Shown: positions 38,430 to 50,187 of the stretch, piece after piece
Numbering within the stretch: the stretch's first letter is position 1
How the letters are laid out: each line of letters starts with the position of its first letter
NCBI RefSeq assembly: GCF_004571065.1
Contig: NZ_SPQN01000004.1
Coordinates: 1 to 64,000, forward strand
Direction: 5' to 3'
Source of the DNA: Geodermatophilus sp. DF01-2
GTDB taxonomy: Bacteria; Actinomycetota; Actinomycetes; Mycobacteriales; Geodermatophilaceae
DNA length: 64,000 bases
Made by a program: the position numbers and the translations under genes
Notes under the pieces: generated by a model
The model's input: only the letters and a program-made list of their open reading frames with translations
What the model was told of the DNA's origin: nothing
Database searches by the model: none

Positions 38430-40949
38430 TCAGAAGACCAGGTCGTCCTCGGCCGCGGGTGGTTCCGCGTCGAGGCCGTCCGCCCGCGACGTCCCCCGGC
38501 GCACCTCGGCGGCCGGCCCTCCCCTCCGGTCGGCGTCCTCCTCGGCGGTCCCGCCGGCCGCCTCGGCGGCGGCCAGTTCGTCGAGGACGACGTCGAGCAG
38601 GCGCACCGCACCGGCCTTGTCCAGCGGGTCGTTGCCGTTGCCGCATTTGGGCGACTGCACGCAGGACGGGCAGCCGCTCTCGCACTCGCAGCTGGCCACC
38701 GTCGCCCGGGTGGCCTGCAGCCAGCGTCGCAGCACGGCGAACCCCCGCTCGGCGAAGCCCGCGCCGCCGGGGTGCCCGTCGTACACGACGATCGTGGCCG
38801 CGCCGGTGTCGGGGTGCAGTGCGGTCGAGACCCCGCCGAGGTCCCAGCGGTCGCAGGTCGCCAGCAGCGGGAGGATGCCGATCGCGGCGTGTTCGGCGGC
38901 GTGCAGGGAGCCGGGCAGCGCGACATCGTCCACCTCGGCGCGGGCCAGGGCACGCTCGTCGAGGGTCAGCCACACCGCGCGGGTGCGCAGCTGCCGGGCC
39001 GGCAGGTCCAGGGGGAACTCGGCCAGGACCTCGCCGGTCCCGAGCCGGCGGCGCTGGTAGGCCACCACCTGGTTGGTCACGTCGACGACCCCGGTGTGTG
39101 CCGTGACCGTGCCCAGTGACCGCGACCGGTCGGTGGCGACGACGGCGAGGTCGGTGACGTCCCGCGCCACCGTCGTCCATTCGGGGCTCTCGGGGTGGAC
39201 CACCGCGACGGCGTCGTCGACGCAGAACTCGTCGACGACGTAGGTCTCGCCCCGGTGGACGTACAGCGCACCGGTGTGCACGGTCGCGTGTGCGGCGTCG
39301 CCGTCGACCGTGCCGAGCAGCCGCCCGGTGTCTCCCTCGACGATGGTCACCGGCGCCAGGCCGCTGCCCCGGATGTCGACGTCCGGCCGGCCCCGCCCGG
39401 CCCAGTACCAGCCGGTGGGACGGCGGCGCAGCAGCCCCTCGGCGACCAGCTCCTCGACCCGCCCTTCCGCAGCCGCGCTGCCGAAGTCGGCCAGGTCCGC
39501 GGGGACCAGGGGGAGCTCCGCGGCCGCGCAGCACAGCTGCGGACCCAGCACGTAGGGGTTCGTCGGATCGGTGACGGTCGCCTCGATCGGCCGCCCGAAC
39601 ACCGCCCGCGGGTGGTGGGCCAGGTAGTGGTCGAGCGGGTCGTCGCGGGCGACGAAGACCACCAGCGACTCCCGTTGCGCCCGTCCCGCGCGGCCGGCCT
39701 GCTGCCACAGCGATGCCAGCGTCCCGGGATAGCCGGCCAGCACGACCGCGTCCAGACCGGCGATGTCGATGCCCAGCTCGAGGGCGTTCGTGGTGGCCAC
39801 GCCGAGCAGTTGCCCGGCGGACAGGGCCTGTTCCAGCTCGCGCCGCTCCTCGGGCAGGTAGCCGCCACGGTAGGAGTCCACCCGGCGGGCCAGGTCGGCG
39901 CGGCCGCGGTCGACCAGGACGTGACGGGCCTGCTCGGCGACCGACTCCGCGCTGCGCCGCGACCGGACGAACGCCAGCGTGCGGGCTCCCCGCTCGACCA
40001 GGTCGGCCAGCAGCGTGGCCGCATCCGCGGCGGCCGACCGGCGCAGCGGAGCGCCGTGCTCCCCGGTGCGCTCGGTCAGCGGCGGCTCCCACAGGGCGAA
40101 CGTCGCGCCCGGCCGGGGCGAGCCGTCGTCGGTCACGGCGACGACCGGGGCGCCGACCAGCCGGGTCGCTGCCGCGGCCGGCTCGGCGACCGTGGCCGAG
40201 GCCAGGAGGAACACCGGCTCGGCGCCGTAGCGGCGGCAGATCCGCCGCAGTCGGCGCAGCACGTGGCCGACGTGGGACCCGAAGACGCCGCGGTAGGCGT
40301 GGCACTCGTCGACGATGACGTAGGTCAGCCGGCGCAGCGTGCTCGACCACCGCTGGTGGGCCGGCAGCACGCCGCGGTGGAGCATGTCGGGGTTGGTGAC
40401 GATCCAGCGCGAGTGCCGCCGGACCCACTCCCGCTCCTCCATGGGCGTGTCGCCGTCGTAGGCGGCCGGGCGCACCGACGGGTCGGCCAACTCCGCCACC
40501 GACGCCAGCTGGTCGCGGGCCAGGGCCTTGGTCGGCGCCAGGTACAGGACGCAGGCCCGTGGGTCCTCGGCCAGCCGGGTCAGCGCCGGTAGCTGGTAGG
40601 CAAGCGACTTGCCCGACGCCGTCCCGGTGGCCACGACGACGTGCGAGCCGTCGCGGGCCAGCTGCGCGGCCTCGACCTGGTGCCGCCACGGCGCACGGAC
40701 GCCGCAGGCCTCGAGTCGTTCGCGCAGCTGCGGGTCCACCCACCCCGGCCACGGCAGGGTGTGGCTCCGCCGCACCGGCATCCGGTGCACGTGGGTGATC
40801 GGCTGTTCCTCCTCGGGGATTCCGGTGAGGACGGCGGCCAGCAGGTCGGCCCCCGGCAGCGGCGCACCGGCGGGGGAGGGCGACCCACCCGGGGGAAGAG
40901 GGTCCGTGCCGGGAGGGGGAGCCGACCGGACCGGGTGGAGCGTGGTCAC
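38430..40949 (-). CDS. DEAD/DEAH-box helicase with C-terminal Cys cluster (MrfA/Rv3649-like)
   Basis: An 839-residue superfamily 2 helicase: Walker A VVATGTASGKSLAYQLPALT (about residues 104-123), DEAH-type box VIVDECHAYRGVFGSHVGHV, motif III LLASATV and motif VI QQAGRAGRAQRESLVVFV. The C-terminal DUF1998-like part holds SCECESGCPSCVQSPKCGNG, the four-Cys metal site of MrfA, a DNA-repair helicase for mitomycin damage. GTG 40949 is coupled to a mini-ORF. The stop TGA lies in a half copy of the type 2 repeat. Confidence 0.92.
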   Translation of the reverse strand: MTTLHPVRSAPPPGTDPLPPGGSPSPAGAPLPGADLLAAVLTGIPEEEQPITHVHRMPVRRSHTLPWPGWVDPQLRERLEACGVRAPWRHQVEAAQLARDGSHVVVATGTASGKSLAYQLPALTRLAEDPRACVLYLAPTKALARDQLASVAELADPSVRPAAYDGDTPMEEREWVRRHSRWIVTNPDMLHRGVLPAHQRWSSTLRRLTYVIVDECHAYRGVFGSHVGHVLRRLRRICRRYGAEPVFLLASATVAEPAAAATRLVGAPVVAVTDDGSPRPGATFALWEPPLTERTGEHGAPLRRSAAADAATLLADLVERGARTLAFVRSRRSAESVAEQARHVLVDRGRADLARRVDSYRGGYLPEERRELEQALSAGQLLGVATTNALELGIDIAGLDAVVLAGYPGTLASLWQQAGRAGRAQRESLVVFVARDDPLDHYLAHHPRAVFGRPIEATVTDPTNPYVLGPQLCCAAAELPLVPADLADFGSAAAEGRVEELVAEGLLRRRPTGWYWAGRGRPDVDIRGSGLAPVTIVEGDTGRLLGTVDGDAAHATVHTGALYVHRGETYVVDEFCVDDAVAVVHPESPEWTTVARDVTDLAVVATDRSRSLGTVTAHTGVVDVTNQVVAYQRRRLGTGEVLAEFPLDLPARQLRTRAVWLTLDERALARAEVDDVALPGSLHAAEHAAIGILPLLATCDRWDLGGVSTALHPDTGAATIVVYDGHPGGAGFAERGFAVLRRWLQATRATVASCECESGCPSCVQSPKCGNGNDPLDKAGAVRLLDVVLDELAAAEAAGGTAEEDADRRGGPAAEVRRGTSRADGLDAEPPAAEDDLVF

Positions 40950-41026
40950 GCAATCTCCTCGCTGGCGCTCGTCGACCGCGCGCCCACGGGTGCTGTGTCT
41001 CTGGGTGACCTCGCGAGCTCGGCCAC
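40946..41026 (-). CDS. Bridging mini-ORF (type 4 leader), copy before the helicase gene
   Basis: GTG 41026 opens 26 codons ending in a TGA that overlaps the helicase GTG (GTGA). The peptide is MAELARSPRDTAPVGARSTS then ASEEIA. It aligns without gaps with the other three copies; Glu 3, Ala 5, Ser 7 and Thr-Ser at 19-20 are shared. GAGGAG near the end is the ribosome site of the helicase. Confidence 0.55.
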   Translation of the reverse strand: MAELARSPRDTAPVGARSTSASEEIA

Positions 41027-41227
41027 CTCCCCACTGTCACACCTCCCGACGACGTCCTGCCGGGCTCGTCCGCGGAAATCCGACGTCCCGTGGGACTACC
41101 GGTACAGGGTGTGATCTCCCTTACACTCACGCGACGCCAGCCGTGCGGGCCCGTACGGCTGGACGCGTACCTCCGCCGACCGGAGCGCAGGTGTGCCCCG
41201 GGGGCAGCCGACCGCTGGGAGGAACAC

Positions 41228-43486
<2,259 letters not shown>

Positions 43487-43542
43487 CCGCACGTCGGGAT
43501 CCTCCGGCCGGCCGAGCTCCGGCCGGGGGCCCGGAGCCGGGT

Positions 43543-43567
43543 TGTGGACGGCGGCCACGGGTGTGGA
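43543..43567 (-). promoter_or_regulatory. TCCACA direct-repeat pair (inverted orientation) upstream of the WXG100-like gene
   Basis: TGTGGA at 43543-43548 and 43562-43567 (TCCACA on the minus strand), again 19 bp apart. On the minus strand the flanks read GTCCACACCCGTGGCCGCC then GTCCACAACC, close to the ssd copy (GTCCACACCCG). The orientation relative to the downstream gene is opposite to the other two pairs. Confidence 0.5.
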
Positions 43568-43658
43568 CGGGTCTCCCGGGATCGAGGGGCGGCGGCCTTA
43601 GCGTCCCGGCCGCGCCGGTCCCACCGCGGGCCCGGTCCAGACGCCGGGAGGTCCTGTC

Positions 43659-43976
43659 GTGTCCGTGACCATCGCCGCCCAGCTCGACGCCATAGAGGTG
43701 TTGGCCGACGAGCTGGCCGGCCTCGCCGCCGAGCTCACCGGCGAGGCCGAGCTGTGCCGGTCCACCGCCGTCTCCCTGGGGACGGCGGTGAGCGGGGAGG
43801 CCGGGGAGCGGGCCGGCACCGCAGGCTCGGGCTGGGCCACCGCCCTCGACCTGCTGGGTCAGCAGACCGGAGCGCTGGCTGCCACACTGTCCGCCGCGGT
43901 CGACTCCTACCGCCTCGCGGACGCAACGCTCGCCGACCGGGTGCTCGCCCGGCGTCACCGCCCGGCCGCCTGGTGA
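43659..43976 (+). CDS. WXG100/ESX-like small helical protein
   Basis: A 105-residue helical protein starting MSVTIAAQLDAIEVLADELA, with GSGWATALDLLGQQTGALAA (about residues 53-72) and a further helix. The Gly-x-Gly-Trp turn between two helices resembles WXG100 proteins exported by ESX systems. It overlaps the DUF1023 gene (GTGA), a pairing like that of an ESX partner with its effector. No ESX secretion genes are in the window. Confidence 0.6.
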   Translation: MSVTIAAQLDAIEVLADELAGLAAELTGEAELCRSTAVSLGTAVSGEAGERAGTAGSGWATALDLLGQQTGALAATLSAAVDSYRLADATLADRVLARRHRPAAW

Positions 43977-45493
43977 GCGCCCCGACGCTGACCGCGGTCG
44001 CCTCGTGGGACATCCCCCTGCTGCGCGGCGCAGTCTGGACCCTCGACGCGGTGGCCGACCGGCTGCCGGCCTGGCGGGCTCGGATGGAGGCCGTCGGGCG
44101 GTCGCTGGGCGACGCCGACTGCTGGTACGGACCGGCCGCGCAGTCGGCCGGTGCCGCGCTCGTCGAGGTCTCCACGGTCGCGACGGCAGTGACCGCGGCA
44201 CTGGCCGAGTCGCTGGAGCACGCGCAGCGCCTGCTGGCCGAGGGAGAGGCAGCGCAGGAGCTCGCCGAGCAGGCCCTCGCGACTGCCGCGGCGGTCCCGG
44301 TCGTCCTCGACGGCGCCGGACGGCTGGCCGGTCCGCTGCCGGTGGGCCCCGTCACCGGTGTCCATGCCGGTGACACCGCTGACGCACTGCGCGCCGAGGG
44401 CTTCGCCACCGACGCGATGGCGGCCGGGCAGCGGGCGGCACTCGCCGCGACCGAGGCGGCGAACGCCCTCACCGGACTGGGTGTCGGTGGAGCACTCGCA
44501 CCAGCGACCTTCGAGGACCTGTCGTGGCTGGTGGCCGTAGCCGGCTCGACCGTATTCCTGCCATGTCCACCGACGGGGGGCGACCCGGCCGCGGTGGCCG
44601 GGTGGTGGGCGACCCTGTCGACGGCCCAGCGGAATGGCGCGATACGCGCTGACCCCAGCCGGGTCGGTGGGCTCGAGGGGCTGCCTGCCTGGGCTCGTGA
44701 CCAGGCGAACCGGTTGACCCTCGGCCGGGTGCTGGCAGACGAGTCCGCGCCCGGGCGCGCGGTCGCCGTCTCGGTGGCGGCGGAGATCGGCAGCGAGGAG
44801 GCGGAGGGCCAGGAGGCGCAGCTCTACCAGTTCCAGCCGGAGGAGGGGCTGGTCGCCGTGGCCGTAGGGGACCTGGACACCGCGGACCACGTGGCGCTGC
44901 TCGTGCCCGGCACCGGCAACGACCCGGTCGAGGACCTGGACGACCTCATGGGTGACGCGGCCGCCGTCGGGGACGCGGCGAGGGCTGCGGCTCCGACGGC
45001 CGCGGTCGCGACGATCGCGTGGATGGGCTACCGGCCACCGTCGAACCTGGCCACGGCACCCAGCCCGCACCATTCCTGGCCCGGCGGCCGGGCGCTGGAC
45101 GCGACGTTGGACGGGCTGGCGTCGGCGCGGGTGGGTACTCCGGGAGGACGTCCGCACACCACCCTCATCGGGCACAGCTACGGCACCCTCGTCATCGATC
45201 GAGCGGCGGACGAACGGGGTCGGCTGGCTGCCCACGACGTGGTCCTGCTCGGCAGTCCGGGGATGGACAACCGAGCTTCCGAGCTCGAGGTCGAGCGTGT
45301 GTACGAGGCCTCGGCGCCGGCCGACCCGATCACCTGGGGCGAGTTCCACGGAGAGCAGACGTGGGAGGACTCCTTCGGTGCCATCGAGCTGCCGACCGAC
45401 CCGGTGATGATGCACTGGGAGTACTACGACGAGTGGTTCCCGACGCGGGCGGCGATCGGCGAGGTGGTGGCCGGCGTGCGGGAGCCGGCGTGA
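43973..45493 (+). CDS. Alpha/beta hydrolase, DUF1023 family, with WXG-like N-terminus
   Basis: The 506-residue protein has two parts. Residues 1 to about 190 are helical (WDIPLLRGAVWTLDAVADRL, DADCWYGPAAQSAGAALVEV) and resemble a WXG100 or LXG presentation domain. The C-terminal DUF1023 domain has the nucleophile elbow HTTLIGHSYGTLVIDRAA (Ser about 402) and VVLLGSPGMDN. Neither part has a signal peptide. A secreted lipase/esterase-like effector is possible, but activity and target are unknown. Confidence 0.8.
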   Translation: MSAPTLTAVASWDIPLLRGAVWTLDAVADRLPAWRARMEAVGRSLGDADCWYGPAAQSAGAALVEVSTVATAVTAALAESLEHAQRLLAEGEAAQELAEQALATAAAVPVVLDGAGRLAGPLPVGPVTGVHAGDTADALRAEGFATDAMAAGQRAALAATEAANALTGLGVGGALAPATFEDLSWLVAVAGSTVFLPCPPTGGDPAAVAGWWATLSTAQRNGAIRADPSRVGGLEGLPAWARDQANRLTLGRVLADESAPGRAVAVSVAAEIGSEEAEGQEAQLYQFQPEEGLVAVAVGDLDTADHVALLVPGTGNDPVEDLDDLMGDAAAVGDAARAAAPTAAVATIAWMGYRPPSNLATAPSPHHSWPGGRALDATLDGLASARVGTPGGRPHTTLIGHSYGTLVIDRAADERGRLAAHDVVLLGSPGMDNRASELEVERVYEASAPADPITWGEFHGEQTWEDSFGAIELPTDPVMMHWEYYDEWFPTRAAIGEVVAGVREPA

Positions 45494-45685
45494 GCTGACG
45501 GGTCCGGGAACACACGGCCGCCCGTGGCCATTGCAGCGGGTGACGGCGCGCCCACGGTGGGTCGCCACCCGGCTCTCGCTCGGCACGGTGGCCTACCGTG
45601 ACGTGGCCGGCGCGTACGGGCAGCAACCGCGTCGTCCGGCGCCGGACCACCGGCGCCTGCACCGAGCACCACCGACAGGAGCACC

Positions 45686-48535
45686 GTGGCACCCACGAAG
45701 ACCGCGAACGACGGCACCCGGACCGCCGGGGGCACCAGCACCCCTGCCCGCCGCCGGACCGCCGCGACCGGCGCCGGCCGCCCGCTGGTCATCGTGGAGT
45801 CCCCGACCAAGGCGAACAAGATCGCCGGATACCTCGGCAACGGCTACGTCGTCGAGGCCAGCGTCGGGCACATCCGCGACCTGCCGCGCAACGCCGCGGA
45901 CGTGCCGGCCGAGCACAAGGGCGCCCCGTGGGCGCGGCTCGGGGTGGACGTCGACAACGCGTTCGAGCCGCTCTACGTCATCAGCCCCGACCGCAAGCAG
46001 CAGGTCAGCCGGCTCAAGCAGCTGATGAAGGACGCCAGCGAGGTCTATCTCGCCACCGATGAGGATCGCGAGGGCGAGGCCATCGCCTGGCACCTGGTGG
46101 ACACGCTCAAGCCGCGCGTGCCGGTGCGCCGCATGGTCTTCCACGAGATCACTCCGGAGGCGATCGCCCGCGCCGTGGCCAACCCGCGGGAGCTGGACGC
46201 CGCGCTGGTCGACGCGCAGGAGACCCGCCGCATCCTCGACCGGCTCTACGGTTACGAGGTCAGCCCCGTGCTGTGGAAGAAGGTGCTGCCCAAGCTCTCG
46301 GCCGGCCGGGTGCAATCGGTGGCCACCCGGATCGTCGTCGAGCGGGAACGGGAGCGGATGGCCTTCCGGTCGGCCGAGTACTGGTCGCTGGAGGGCACCT
46401 TCGCCGTCGGCGAGCAGCGCAGCGCCACCGACGAGGGCGAGCCGACCACCCTGCGCGCGCGGCTGGTCAGCGTGGACGACAGCCGGGTGGCGACCGGCCG
46501 CGACTTCGACTCCGCGACCGGCCGGGTGACCGGCGAGGTGGTGCACCTCGACGAGGCCGGTGCCCGGGGTCTGGCCGCCCGGCTCGAGGGCCGGCAGGTC
46601 ACCGTCAGCCGGGTCGACGAGAAGCCCTACCGGCGGCGTCCCTACGCGCCGTTCACCACCTCGACGCTGCAGATGGAGGCCGGGCGCAAGCTCGGTTGGT
46701 CCTCGGCGCAGGTGATGCGGGTGGCCCAGCGGCTGTACGAGAACGGCCACATCACCTACATGCGGACCGACTCGACGAACCTGTCGAGCGAGGCGATCAA
46801 CGCCGCGCGCACCCAGGCCCGCGAGCTCTACGGCGACGCCTACGTCCCCGCCGAGGCGCGCCGCTACGCCAAGAAGGCCAAGGGTGCCCAGGAGGCGCAC
46901 GAGGCGGTCCGGCCCGCCGGTGACAGCTTCCGCACCCCCGGCCAGCTCGCCGGCCAGCTCGCCCGCGACGAGTTCCGGCTCTACGAGCTGATCTGGCAGC
47001 GCACCATCGCCTCGCAGATGGCCGACGCCGTCGGGCAGAGCGTGAGCATCCGGCTGGCCGGGCGCAGCAGCACCGACGAGGCCGTCGAGTTCACCGCCAG
47101 CGGGCGCACCATCACCTTCCCCGGGTTCCTCCGTGCCTACGTCGAGTCGCGGGACGAGGGGGCTTCGGGCGACGACGACCACGGCAGCGACGACGCCGAG
47201 CGCCGGCTGCCGCGGGTCGAGCGCGGCCAGCAGCTCGACACCCAGGAGCTCGAGGCCAAGGGGCACACGACGACCCCGCCGTCCCGCTACACCGAGCCGA
47301 GCCTGGTCGCGCGGCTGGAGGAACTCGGCATCGGCCGGCCGTCCACGTACGCGTCGATCATGCAGACGATCCAGGACCGCGGGTACGTCTGGAAGAAGGG
47401 CTCCGCACTGGTGCCCTCCTTCGTCGCCTTCGCCGTGGTGAACCTCCTCGAGCAGCACTTCGGCGCGCTGGTGGACTACGACTTCACCGCCTCGCTGGAG
47501 AACGAGCTCGACGAGATCGCGAGCGGCGAGCTGGGCCGGGTCGACTGGCTCACCGAGTTCTACTTCGGCGGCGAGGGCCGGCACGCCGGCGGCATCGCCG
47601 CCTCGGGCGGGCTCAAGCAGGTCATCGGCCAGCAGCTGGAGGAGATCGACGCCCGCGGGGTCAACTCCATCCCGCTGCAGGCCACCGGGCCGGGCGGCGA
47701 GCCGGTCGTCGTCCGGGTCGGGCGCTACGGGCCCTACCTGCAGGTCGGCGGCGAGGACGGTCCCCGCGTCAGCCTCCCCGAGGATCTCCCGCCCGACGAG
47801 CTGACCCAGGCGAAGGTCGAGGAGCTGCTCGCCGCGCCGTCCGGCGACCGCGAGCTGGGCACCGACCCGGAGTCCGGCCTGCCGATCGTGGTCAAGGCCG
47901 GTCGGTACGGGCCGTACGTGACCACCGTGGTGCCCGAGGGCAGCAAGGAGGCCCCGCGGACGGCGAGCCTGTTCTCGTCGATGGCACCCGAGACGGTCAC
48001 CCTCGACGACGCGCTGAAGCTGCTGACCCTGCCGCGCACGGTCGGGACGGCGCCGGACGGTGAGGAGATCCAGGCGCTCAACGGCCGCTACGGGCCCTAC
48101 CTGAAGAAGGGCAGCGACTCGCGGTCGCTGGAGGCCGAGGACCGGCTGTTCACCGTCACCCTCGACGAGGCGCTGGCGATCTTCGCCCAGCCCAAGCAGC
48201 GGGGACGTCGGGCCGCGGCGGCCCCGCTCAAGGAGCTCGGTGCCGACCCGGTCAGCCAGGGCACGGTGACCGTCCGCGAGGGCCGCTTCGGCCCCTACGT
48301 GACCGACGGCGAGACCAACGCCAGCCTGCGCAAGGGCGACGACATCGAGAGCATCACCCTCGATCGCGCCGCCGAGTTGCTGGCCGACCGGCGCGCCAAC
48401 CCGAGCACGAGGAAGAAGAAGGCGACAACCAAGAAGGCCGCGGCCAAGAAGACGACCGCCAAGAAGACCGCCGCGAAGAAGACGACGGCGGCGAAGCAGG
48501 CGGCGTCGGGCAGCGACGCCGTCCCCGCCGGCTGA
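45686..48535 (+). CDS. topA: DNA topoisomerase I
   Basis: TopA relaxes negative supercoils. The 949-residue protein starts with the Toprim domain (PLVIVESPTKANKIAGYLGN, then LATDEDREGEAIAWHLVDTL). The catalytic Tyr is in ITYMRTDSTNLSSEA (about residue 358). Instead of zinc fingers it has several C-terminal repeats with GRYGPY (three or more copies, as in RVGRYGPYLQVGGED) and a Lys/Ala-rich tail (KKATTKKAAAKKTTAKKTAA), as in other actinobacteria. Start GTG follows AGGAG. Confidence 0.97.
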   Translation: MAPTKTANDGTRTAGGTSTPARRRTAATGAGRPLVIVESPTKANKIAGYLGNGYVVEASVGHIRDLPRNAADVPAEHKGAPWARLGVDVDNAFEPLYVISPDRKQQVSRLKQLMKDASEVYLATDEDREGEAIAWHLVDTLKPRVPVRRMVFHEITPEAIARAVANPRELDAALVDAQETRRILDRLYGYEVSPVLWKKVLPKLSAGRVQSVATRIVVERERERMAFRSAEYWSLEGTFAVGEQRSATDEGEPTTLRARLVSVDDSRVATGRDFDSATGRVTGEVVHLDEAGARGLAARLEGRQVTVSRVDEKPYRRRPYAPFTTSTLQMEAGRKLGWSSAQVMRVAQRLYENGHITYMRTDSTNLSSEAINAARTQARELYGDAYVPAEARRYAKKAKGAQEAHEAVRPAGDSFRTPGQLAGQLARDEFRLYELIWQRTIASQMADAVGQSVSIRLAGRSSTDEAVEFTASGRTITFPGFLRAYVESRDEGASGDDDHGSDDAERRLPRVERGQQLDTQELEAKGHTTTPPSRYTEPSLVARLEELGIGRPSTYASIMQTIQDRGYVWKKGSALVPSFVAFAVVNLLEQHFGALVDYDFTASLENELDEIASGELGRVDWLTEFYFGGEGRHAGGIAASGGLKQVIGQQLEEIDARGVNSIPLQATGPGGEPVVVRVGRYGPYLQVGGEDGPRVSLPEDLPPDELTQAKVEELLAAPSGDRELGTDPESGLPIVVKAGRYGPYVTTVVPEGSKEAPRTASLFSSMAPETVTLDDALKLLTLPRTVGTAPDGEEIQALNGRYGPYLKKGSDSRSLEAEDRLFTVTLDEALAIFAQPKQRGRRAAAAPLKELGADPVSQGTVTVREGRFGPYVTDGETNASLRKGDDIESITLDRAAELLADRRANPSTRKKKATTKKAAAKKTTAKKTAAKKTTAAKQAASGSDAVPAG

Positions 48536-48542
48536 GGCCGCC

Positions 48543-49307
48543 GTGCCGAGCGGAGAGCCCGACGCGGACGCCTGGCGGCAACGGCGGACCTCGTTCGGCT
48601 CCGTCGCGGCCGGCTACGCGGCGCACCGGCCGGACTACCCGCCCGACGCCGTCGCCTTCCTGGTGGGGGAGCGCTCGCTCCGCGTCCTCGACCTGGGCGC
48701 CGGCACGGGGCTGCTCACCGGAGTCCTGCTGGCCGCCGGCCACGAGGTGGTCGCCGTCGACCCGGCCGAGCCGATGCTGGCCGAGCTGCGGGTCCGGTAC
48801 CCCGAGGTGACCGCGCAGGTCGGCGACGCCGAGGCGCTCCCGTTGCCCGACGGGAGCGTGGACGCCGCCGTCGCCGGCCAGGCCGCGCACTGGTTCGACC
48901 CGGAGCCCGCCGCCCGGCAGCTGCGGCGGGTGCTGCGTCCCGGCGGCGTGGTCGGCCTGGTGTGGAACACCCGCGACGAGGAGGTCCCCTGGGTCGGCGC
49001 GCTGGGACGGGCCCTGGCAGATGAGGCGCGCGGCCACGAGGCCGACCGGGGCGTGGTGGAGGCGTTCACCCGCGCGCTGGACGCCCGGGTCGAGCACTTC
49101 CGCTCCGGGGTCGTCCAGCGGCTCAGCCCGCAGCAGGTGGTCGCCGGCATCGCCACCCGCAGCTACGTCGCCATGATGGACGACGCCCGGCGGAAGGAGT
49201 TCCTGGGGGAGGTCCGCGCGCTGCTCGCCACCCATCCGGACACCCGGAACCGTGACCTCGTCGACCTGCCCTACCGCACCGACGCCTACCGGCTGACGAC
49301 AGCCTGA
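48543..49307 (+). CDS. Class I SAM-dependent methyltransferase
   Basis: A 254-residue methyltransferase of the ubiE/BioC-like type: motif I VLDLGAGTGLLTGVLLAAGH (about residues 48-67), motif II VVAVDPAEPMLAEL, and AAHWFDPEPAARQLRRVLRP. The N-terminal RTSFGSVAAGYAAHRPDYPP is a common start of this group. The substrate is unknown. It starts 7 bp after topA and may be co-transcribed. The 3' end overlaps the convergent tam-like gene by 22 bp. Confidence 0.85.
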   Translation: MPSGEPDADAWRQRRTSFGSVAAGYAAHRPDYPPDAVAFLVGERSLRVLDLGAGTGLLTGVLLAAGHEVVAVDPAEPMLAELRVRYPEVTAQVGDAEALPLPDGSVDAAVAGQAAHWFDPEPAARQLRRVLRPGGVVGLVWNTRDEEVPWVGALGRALADEARGHEADRGVVEAFTRALDARVEHFRSGVVQRLSPQQVVAGIATRSYVAMMDDARRKEFLGEVRALLATHPDTRNRDLVDLPYRTDAYRLTTA

Positions 49308-50083
49308 CCCACGGCGAACACCCGCCGGAAGGGCAGCAGCGTCGTCCCGTCCGCGCGGCGCGGGTAGGCCGCACGTAGCGCCGCGGCGTACTCGGCCGTC
49401 AGCTCGGCGGCGTCGTCCTCCTCGAGCCGGGCGAGCACCGGGCGCAGCACCGTGCTGTGCACCCAGCCGAGCACCGGGTCCTCGCCGGTGAGCACGTGCA
49501 GGTAGGTGGTCTCCCACGCCTCGACGGTCAGCCCCGCCCCGGTGAGGACCTCCAGGTAGCCGGTCGGGTCGAGCACGGCGTCGTCGGCCGGGGCGGCGTC
49601 GGCCAGCGACGCCGCCCAGCGCGGCGAGCGGCACAGCTCGGCCAGCAGCGCGTGCGTCGGCGCCCGCCAGTTGCCGGGGACCTGCAGCGCCAGCCAGCCC
49701 CCAGGTGCCAGCTGGCCGGCCCACCGGCGCAGCAGCTCGACGTGACCGGGCACCCAGTGCAGGACGGCGTTGGTGACGAGGACGTCGACCGGCCGGTCGG
49801 GCCGCCAGTCGCGCACGTCGCCGGCCGCGAACTCGACCCGACCGGGGACGGCGTGGGCGGCGGCCGCGGCCAGCATGTCCGGCGAGGAGTCGACCCCGGT
49901 GACCCGCGCCCCGGGCCAGCGGGCCGCCAGTGACGCGGTCAGCGCACCCTCCCCGCAGCCCAGGTCCACCACGGTCAGCGGCTCGCGGGCGCCGACGCGG
50001 GCCAGCAGGTCGGTGAACGGCCGCGCCCGCTCGTCGCCGAACCGCAGGTAGCCGGCCGGGTCCCAGGCTCCGGTGGTGTTCAC
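49286..50083 (-). CDS. tam: Trans-aconitate 2-methyltransferase-like protein
   Basis: The 265-residue protein resembles Tam: it starts TTGAWDPAGYLRFGDERARP, with motif I TVVDLGCGEGALTASLAARW and the Tam-typical VLTNAVLHWVPGHVELLRRW (here VLVTNAVLHWVPGHVELL) and LAPGGWLALQVPGNWRAPTH. Tam esterifies trans-aconitate, an inhibitor of aconitase. The name rests on overall likeness; other carboxyl methyltransferases are possible. It diverges from tmk. Confidence 0.82.
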   Translation of the reverse strand: MNTTGAWDPAGYLRFGDERARPFTDLLARVGAREPLTVVDLGCGEGALTASLAARWPGARVTGVDSSPDMLAAAAAHAVPGRVEFAAGDVRDWRPDRPVDVLVTNAVLHWVPGHVELLRRWAGQLAPGGWLALQVPGNWRAPTHALLAELCRSPRWAASLADAAPADDAVLDPTGYLEVLTGAGLTVEAWETTYLHVLTGEDPVLGWVHSTVLRPVLARLEEDDAAELTAEYAAALRAAYPRRADGTTLLPFRRVFAVGQAVVSR

Positions 50084-50187
50084 GTCCCGACCCTAGGGCC
50101 GGGCGCCCCAGGACCGTCGGTCCAGGCCGGTACCGTGGCGGGCGCTCGACCACCCACCGCCGACCCGCCCGGGAGCCCGCGATCCCC

